A program made the translations under genes and the position numbers. From Sialis fuliginosa (lineage: Eukaryota; Arthropoda; Insecta; Megaloptera; Sialidae): DNA of 64,000 nucleotides. Shown here one piece after another: positions 58,047 through 64,000 of this stretch. The DNA lies in contig OY540815.1 in assembly GCA_961205875.1 (NCBI GenBank), positions 3,286,001 to 3,350,000 on the forward strand. Reading direction: 5' to 3'. The notes under the pieces are model-generated. The model saw only the letters and a program-made list of their open reading frames with translations. It searched no databases and was not told the origin of the DNA. Each line of letters begins with the position of its first letter. Position 1 is the first letter of the stretch.

Positions 58047-58390
58047 CTAGCTGGACCCGCGCGGCTTCGTTCGCGTGGACTACGGAATTATTGTTTAAGA
58101 TTTAAAAAATATATAGTTGAATTATGTACAAACACGATTAGTTATTATTCTAATAAAAACCAAACAACACTTAAATTACCTAGCTAACAAAAACGAATCA
58201 GAACAAAAAGTAAAAATAATTTTTGTTCTATTTCAATTTAATAGTTAATTATTGAAAACAAAATAAACAATTGACAATCAAAAGAATACCGGCCTGTTCT
58301 CTCTGCCCAGCGTCTACTCGGCACGCTCACTCCTTGCCGCACGCCGTGACACGGGTCGCCATCCGCGAATAATATGTTCCCGTATTTATA
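58047..58390 (-). mobile_element. Helitron-like copy, reverse
   Basis: It starts CTAGCTGGACCCGCGCGGC (reverse of the CTAG-3' terminus with GC hairpin), then the reverse of the TTAATTCAACTATAT and TAACTAATCGTGTTTG blocks. A GC-richer body (58300-58370) corresponds to 12890-12940 and 22545-22600. Confidence 0.6.
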
Positions 58391-58559
58391 TTTCGATATT
58401 TTCTAAACTATACTACCAAATTGGATGCTGTAAGGGGCAAATTATATCTACATTAAGTACTTATGACGATGAAATCATTTATTTCGATAAGGATTAATGT
58501 TTTGTAGGTCATCAGTCCACGTAAACAAAATCCAAATATTTTAAATTTTCTTTGTAACA

Positions 58560-58854
58560 TGAAAGCAGTCATTGTGGCTTAAATATAAAAGTTAGACATT
58601 TATGATGTCGCTGACTTTATTGTTTGATCTTTTGATTCTACACAATTCTTTAATACATTATTTTGTTCAATATTGAACGGTTTAGGCAGCGTATTGCAAA
58701 ACAGCGCGCCGACGGCAAATTTTTTTCTACTTGATTTACTATTATCGTCACTGCTTAGTTGTTATGTTACCTAACGTAACAAAATATAGCCTATAACTTG
58801 GCCAGAGAACGTACCTATAAATTAAAAAAGAAACCACGTAAATCTGATTTTTTA
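58560..58854 (+). repeat. Paralogue of the mariner target locus (empty site)
   Basis: AAATATAAAAGTTAGACAT, TTTTGATTCTACACAATTC, TTTAATACATTATTTTGTTC and ACGGTTTAGGCAGCGTATT match 48578-48643 joined to 51335-51530, without the mariner. The duplicated repeat continues to TCTGATTTTTTAT, where the next foldback starts. Confidence 0.85.
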
Positions 58855-59521
58855 TATACCGGATGTTCAAGACCACCCGTCCACTATGTTCTACGACCTA
58901 AAAGACCCTAAAGAATTTCAGAAAATATTTTCAACCCCCTTAACCTCCCCCTTGGGGGGTAGTTTAAGGGGTACATGCCCGTTTCTCTGCAAAATCAAAT
59001 GGAATGGTATGTCTAAAAGTAGATCATTTTAAAGATCATAAAAAAGTAAGAATCTTTTGTAAAAAAAAAATTTTCATACATTCAATTGTTTAGAAAATAT
59101 GGCGACTTGTTCCAAAATTTTAAAGTTTTACTAAAATTGCTCTAGTTTCGATAAATGTTATTGAAATTTTATTTTAAAATTTTTATTTGAAAGTAGAAAT
59201 AATGATCTTTCTAATGATGTGTGATTATTTGATATATAGATAATTTAAAGTGTCATACGCGACATATAAAAAATTCAGAACTTCAATTGGGGATAATTCA
59301 AAAATTTTAAATGGAATGATATATCAATTAATACTTTATCTGAAAAAATATATTTAAATTAACAACTTTTGATATGAAAATTTTTAATTTTAGTTTTAGG
59401 GGGTTGAAAATATTTTCCTGAAATTCTTCGACATATATAGTAAATTTTTTATCATAAAACTCTATCTTCAATAGTTTGGTCGTAAAACATAGTGGACGGG
59501 TGGTCTGGAACACCCGGTATA
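58855..59521. mobile_element. Foldback element, 667 bp, TATACCGG ends
   Basis: Termini TATACCGGATGTTCAAGACC and GGTCTGGAACACCCGGTATA, then CACCCGTCCACTATGTTCTA / AACATAGTGGACGGGTGGTC. Arms converge near 59190. End sequence resembles 13194-14256. Confidence 0.88.
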
Positions 59522-59536
59522 TGTATTAAGGATTAA

Positions 59537-59710
59537 GGATGCAAAACACTTGTACAAAAAAAATTGACGCTTCCTGAGGCTGTAGAATTTTTATATAAGC
59601 ATTTAGAACTTACGTCCAAGGAGAGAGAGTACAAGGAACAACATACTAAAGTTTTTAAAAAAATTACCGAAAGCCACTTTTCATGTGGGGTCCTTTTTAG
59701 GTTTTCGTAG
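59537..59710 (+). pseudogene. Short coding-like fragment, unidentified
   Basis: Between stops at 59534 and 59708 the plus strand reads 57 codons; the first 45 or so look protein-like, charged and helical: KKLTLPEAVEFLYKHLE, LTSKEREYKEQHTKVF, KKITESHFSCG. No start codon and no family recognised. It ends where family B begins (59697). It may be a relic of an element's gene or chance. Confidence 0.25.
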
Positions 59711-60400
59711 AAAACTAGGAAACCTTATAGTTTCGCCATGTCCGTCCGTCCTGAAAAATTTAAGCCGATTAAGATGAAATTTGGTATACGGACGAAGATT
59801 GATAATACAAAAACAGAAATGATAAAAATTTTTTTTGAACCCCCTTTCCATAGACTGAAAAGTGAACTCACATTTGTTTTTTTCACTTACCCCATTGAGT
59901 GGGGCGTCATTAGATAGGTCTCTTAAAATGAAACAAAAAATGTTAGATTATCTTTTTATTTTAACCCTTCAGTCACGATATATTTGCATTTAAATGTCAT
60001 TATCAGAGCGTCCCCCCTAATTTCTATACTATCTATTCAAAAAATCTGAAAAAAATTCAAAATGTAGATTTTAATTAGTACTTTCACTGAAAATTAGTGG
60101 GGTGTTTTTAGATAGGTCTCCTAAAACCTGACCTTTTGATTTTAACCCTTTAGTCACGATATATTTGCTTTTCGATGTAGTTATCAGAGTGCTCCCCCCT
60201 TCTACTTTCTAAACTATCGATGCAAAAAATCTAAAAAGAAATCCAGAATGTAGCTTTTAGTTACTACTTTCAATGAAAATTATAACGAACACTGTAGCTA
60301 GAATAGTTTATAAAAAAAATTTGAAATAACTATTGTTCATAAATCGTAATGACTACGGAAACCTATCATGTGCGTGCCCAACACGCACTTGGCCGTTTTA
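59695..60400 (+). repeat. Family B copy without family A
   Basis: It starts TTTTAGGTTTTCGTAGAAAAC and ends CCTATCATGTGCGTGCCCAA. Two-plus internal units are marked by CCCCATTGAGTGGGGCGTC and two TTTTAACCCTT-AGTCACG blocks. It holds the uninterrupted TTAA (59769-59772) corresponding to the piggyBac-like insertion at 44571. Confidence 0.75.
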
Positions 60401-60780
60401 TTGATTTGAATGTTTTTTCTTGATAGGTTGTCGACAAAATTTTTTCTTGTATATATATATGTATATGGGATATTTGATGAATATATGGTGTGCGAGCCTG
60501 GTAAAAGTCTCATTATTACTGTGATCATTCTTCTGGATTTTTTACATGCTGAAACCATGTTTTGGGTGGAATGTTGAGCTGGATTCTTGCATAACAGTCT
60601 CTTAATGACTAGCTATGTAATGTATGCATTTTTCCATGTGTCGTTAGCTTGTTTTTTATTTGAACTCTTAAGTCTGAGTGCGGTGTTGGTACCTGTTTGG
60701 AAGTAAGGTATTTTGTTTGCAGTGCTATCTCGTCAGCCATCATACCTACATTTTATAATCTTGCATGTAAATCACATACA
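60401..60780. other. No gene recognised
   Basis: Short frames at 60337-60558 (minus) and 60697-60948 (plus) start in repeats and have no motif. Confidence 0.4.
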
Positions 60781-61822
60781 TATAGGATGTTCCGTAAACA
60801 TACCGAAAAACTTTCAGGAGTTGTCGAGAACATTAAAACAATCATTTTTTGTCAGTTAACTCATGTTCATAAACGAGTCGTTTTAACACTAGAACAAAAG
60901 AAAGGATATCTACCACACAAAATGCAATGGATTTTGTCTTTTGGTTGAATTTTTTTGATACTTATTGTTAGGGAAATAATAGTTCAAAGTATGCTGATCA
61001 AAAGTAGTAATGAATGCAGCCTACGAAAATCCATAATTTCTGCTTCAAAGGGCATCGAAACATTTTATGTTTATGTTTATTTTTAGAATATATAAACTTT
61101 TAGAATTTTATTTTTAATGGATGAAAAGTTTTGAGAATTAGTAAGACAATATACAGGATGACCCAAGACCTTGTCAAAGTTCAATATTTCATTTATTATA
61201 ACAAATGAAAGAAAACTTTAAATACAAAAGTTGTTAGGATAGACATGTAACATATCTTAAAAATAGTTACATTTATATAGGGTGTCCCATAAGTGCGTTA
61301 CAAATCAAAGTTATGTTTTTTTAAATACAATGTATATTTTTTTGATTGATAATCTTAAAGCATTAATTTTTTTGTATATTTTGATATAGGCATGTATGGG
61401 ATTATACTGAGCGGTTCAGAAAAAGCCAAAAAACTAATAAATATCCCCAAAAGTTCTATAAAAAAATTCTTTGTATTTATTGACTAATTTGAATCACTTT
61501 TTATTATTAAAATCTTTTTTCAGGAGATAAAAATAAAAATGAGTTTATACAATAAGATCATGTATTAAACTAAAAATGTTTCAATCCCCATGAAGCAGAA
61601 ATTATCGACTTTTCGTACCACTTTTGATCAGCACATTCTGAATTACCATTTCCACGCAAAAATATCAACCAAAAGACTAAATTTACTTATCTGAGGTCCT
61701 TTCTTTTACTCTACTGCTTATACGGCTCATTTGCGGATATGGGTTTATTAACAAAAATATATTGTTTTAATATCTTCGACAACTCCCGACAGTTGTGGGT
61801 ATGTTTAGGTACACTCTGTATA
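60781..61822. mobile_element. Diverged foldback, about 1.04 kb
   Basis: The left arm TATAGGATGTTCCGTAAACA with CTTTCAGGAGTTGTCGAGAA pairs with CGACAACTCCCGACAGTTGT and GTTTAGGTACACTCTGTATA. Inner pairs: GCTGATCAAAAGTAG / CTTTTGATCAGCAC and TTTCTGCTTCA / TGAAGCAGAAA. Within the spacer TACAGGATGACCCAAGAC (61153) and TATAGGGTGTCCCATAAG (61276) look like further ends of the same style. Confidence 0.7.
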
Positions 61823-62029
61823 ACGTTTTATAATCAGCGTATTACCGTATCTATCTAGAATCGTATTATGAATATTCTGTCTACAATATATCCATCCACG
61901 AGAATGTATACAATAGTAGAGATAATGATGACAATAATACATAATACATACCTAACTCATTCAATAAACAGTATGATTGGCGGTATTCTTCTCAAAACTA
62001 CAATTTAATTGTTTATTTCTACAGATATA
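61823..62029. other. AT-rich spacer, no gene
   Basis: Nothing supported. Confidence 0.4.
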
Positions 62030-63170
62030 TACAGGGTGATTTACAGCTAGTGTAACAAAATTTAATAGTAGATCGAGGATGTTATTTTAAGCAAAAAACT
62101 TCATATGAATATGTATCCAAAAATTCTTCGTGAGGGAGTAGCAGCCTTCCAAAAAAATTTCCCAAAATTAGTGTCTATTTAATATCTGGAGAATCCATTA
62201 TGGTACAGTTATGAAATTTGATAACTGGTTTATAATTAATAAGTGGTTCGATTTCCAGTATCAAACAGTAATAATTTAGACCAGGGGTATATGAGGCCAG
62301 TGGGCCCATCGATTTTTATCAAGTTGGGTTCTTGTAGAAGATTATATGATACAAAACACAAAAATATACTGTGTACGTTTGTCATAGGATCAACCGTTTT
62401 CGAAAAATATCCAAAATAAGACAGTACTGCGGAATTTTACCTAATATGGATGCTTCAAATTACACAAAATTACATATAATTTATATTTTCTTGTTCTATG
62501 ATTCAAAATGATATAAAAAGTTAATATAAAAATACCTCCTAATACTTGTCATCATAGAGTTGTAGCCAGTTGTATTACTATAACACGTATTTTACTAACA
62601 TGAACAAAAAACAACAATAAAAATTGGTGGGCCCTCTGACCTCATATACCCTTGGTCTAAATTATTATTATTTGATACTGAAAATCGATAACTTTTATTA
62701 ATAATAATCAATATTAAATTTCGTAACTGTATCACAATGTGTTCTCTAGATTGTCTAGATCAAGCTTAGCCAGCTCGCGGATTAAAAAATGACACGAGGA
62801 ATAAAAAAAAGCCTTCAAAAATTAAAATATGGCGCAAAAGTAAATTTGATGACAAGAAAAAAAAAGGCTCTTTAATTACAACAGGGAGGCGCTGTTTTTA
62901 GTGTTTGGAGGCGCAGCGACTCTACGCTACGTCACTGTTTCTGAATAATGTTTTTCTCATATGAAGCACACAAAAATTGTATGTGCGGCCCTTGGTAGAT
63001 TGAGATTGTGCTATACGGCCCAGAAGGATCGAAAGGTTGGACACCTATGCTCTAGATATTAAGCAAACACTAATTTTGGGCAAAATTTTCATATTAAGTT
63101 TTTTTTTGCTTAAGATTACATTCTCGATCTACTGTTAATTTTTTTTACACCAGTTGTAAATCATCCTGTA
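62030..63170. mobile_element. TACAGGGTGA foldback with a nested hAT MITE
   Basis: Left arm 62030-62312 (TACAGGGTGATTTACAGCTA) pairs with 62626-62743 plus 63058-63170 (TTGTAAATCATCCTGTA). Shared blocks: AGTAGATCGAG, ACTAATTTTGGG, CAGGGGTATATGAGGCC-type. The right arm is interrupted at 62744. The same family occurs at 40909 and 14300. Confidence 0.85.
62752..63049. mobile_element. hAT MITE, 298 bp, inside foldback arm
   Basis: Perfect 8-bp duplication CTCTAGAT (62744-62751, 63050-63057); deleting it rejoins the foldback arm. The right end GGTTGGACACCTATG and left GCCAGCTCGCGGATT are diverged hAT ends. GGAGGCGCAGCGACTCTACG lies inside. Confidence 0.85.
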
Positions 63171-63744
63171 TATGTATATACGTTTGGTATGAATACAAGC
63201 AGTCACATGTATTGTTATCCATTATGTGACATTCTACGGAATATATTTCATTATAGTTACCGAGTTCTCAAAACCGCGGCGAACAAGATTTGTACCTATT
63301 CAGAACAATTGTTATATTGTTGCATTGCTTTGGAGCAAAGTTTTCTAACTATTAAGTTGAGAATAAGGACGTTGAATACAACGTACAGTAGGCGTTGCGC
63401 CGGTTATTGTGATATTTGTTTCAGGAGTTTTTGAGTCTATGCTACATTTAGACGGGCCATATTTTACCAAAATGTGTGGCTGCAATATAGCCGGAAATAT
63501 AATACAGCCACATAAGGTACTGGCACCAGTCTTGACCGCTTTAAGAGCAATGTGTCTTCTGTTTTGTTACTTTCATGATCTCATTTTTTATAGTAAAAAT
63601 TTAATACCTTATTAAATCTATTTAATTAACACTATTTTTAGAAAGATGTCTGTGTGTGTGTGTATGTACGTATGAAATCTCGCAAATGAAAAAAGCTATT
63701 GACTTCGTTGGGGTGCCAATCGAAGCGTCTTGGCGTAAATATGA
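63171..63744 (+). other. Possible exon region (weak)
   Basis: The only splice-bounded frame I noticed is here: TGATATTTGTTTCAG (acceptor, ends 63424), then 63425-63516, then GTACTG (donor after CATAAG). Within it the phase that stays open reads VFESMLHLDGPYFTKMCG then CNIAGNIIQPHK. No family recognised, and both neighbouring frames (63189-63434, 63409-63615) could be chance. A GTGTGTGTGT tract lies near 63650. Confidence 0.2.
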
Positions 63745-63976
63745 GCCGTTGATTTTGAATGTGGCCTAACTCCATTTATGTTTAAACTGAGATATTAAAG
63801 AGTTTGCGTTTCAATAAAATTAAAAATATACGTGTAAGATATCAATGTGCCACATTGATTAAGTGTTTCTAAGGGAGTTAAATTTATAATTACTATTAAA
63901 ATAACCCCAATTATTAAATGAATAATATGTGTTTTTTTACCACAAATGGAGTTAGGCCACTTTCAAAATCAACAAT
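63745..63976. repeat. Small inverted repeat
   Basis: CCGTTGATTTTGAATGTGGC with CTAACTCCATTT on the left pairs with AAATGGAGTTAGGCCACTTT and CAAAATCAACAATTACG on the right, about 35 bp per arm with an AT-rich loop. Confidence 0.75.
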
Positions 63977-64000
63977 TACGTTTGTTATTAATTAAAAAGA

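Noticed and set aside
57738..58187. Longest open frame, 149 codons, plus strand
   Set aside because: It begins in a foldback end, crosses a GT microsatellite (CVRACVCVFVCARACC) and ends in a reversed Helitron-like copy; no motif.
60697..60948. 83-codon frame
   Set aside because: Lies largely in the left arm of the 60781-61822 foldback.

Overview
This is a strongly AT-rich piece of an insect nuclear genome, probably hemipteran/aphid-like, although the order is an inference. The reasons are a very low G+C content, relics of mariner and pogo-type transposases, short TTAGG-type (insect telomere motif) runs, Helitron-like ends, hAT and piggyBac miniature elements, and (GTCC/GTCT)n tracts embedded in dispersed repeats. 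I find no intact protein-coding gene, rRNA or tRNA. Nearly every open frame over 60 codons falls inside a repeat arm or crosses an element boundary.

The window is a nested stack of mobile DNA. Left part (1-13 kb): a truncated copy of a dispersed family I call A, a hAT MITE with a perfect 8-bp target duplication (2773-3192), a foldback (6378-7217), a 2.5-kb hAT-type element (7629-10112) that swallowed a minisatellite-bearing element (family C), and Helitron-like 3' ends. Middle (13-32 kb): foldback elements at 13194-14256 and 20679-22118, hAT MITEs at 18316-18659 and 19962-20137, an unidentified coding-like fragment (19414-19694, minus), and the most striking object: a 7.1-kb terminal-inverted-repeat element (22981-30080) enclosing a 4,735-bp almost perfect palindrome with 2,189-bp arms (24308-29042). 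Next comes a foldback (30170-31806) containing a family C copy, which is itself split by a pogo-like element with a recognisable psq-type helix-turn-helix relic.

Right part (32-64 kb): more copies of families A and B (composite A-B at 15185-16255 and 44093-45090), several foldbacks, a pogo/Tigger-like MITE (34102-34958), an element with CACCGCCGG repeats at both ends (38487-39389), a GC-rich frameshifted coding relic followed by AATAAA and an A-rich run (41718-42120), and a dead mariner (48644-51334) carrying three further foldback insertions. The pre-insertion sequence of the mariner is still visible in a paralogous repeat at 58560-58854. Further foldbacks and hAT elements follow to the end, with one weak host-exon candidate at 63425-63516.

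Functionally the window is heterochromatin-like or intergenic sequence shaped by repeated transposition. At least fourteen long inverted repeats could each form hairpin RNA if transcribed. Relative ages of several insertions can be read from empty sites present in the window (mariner, piggyBac-like, pogo-like and one foldback).
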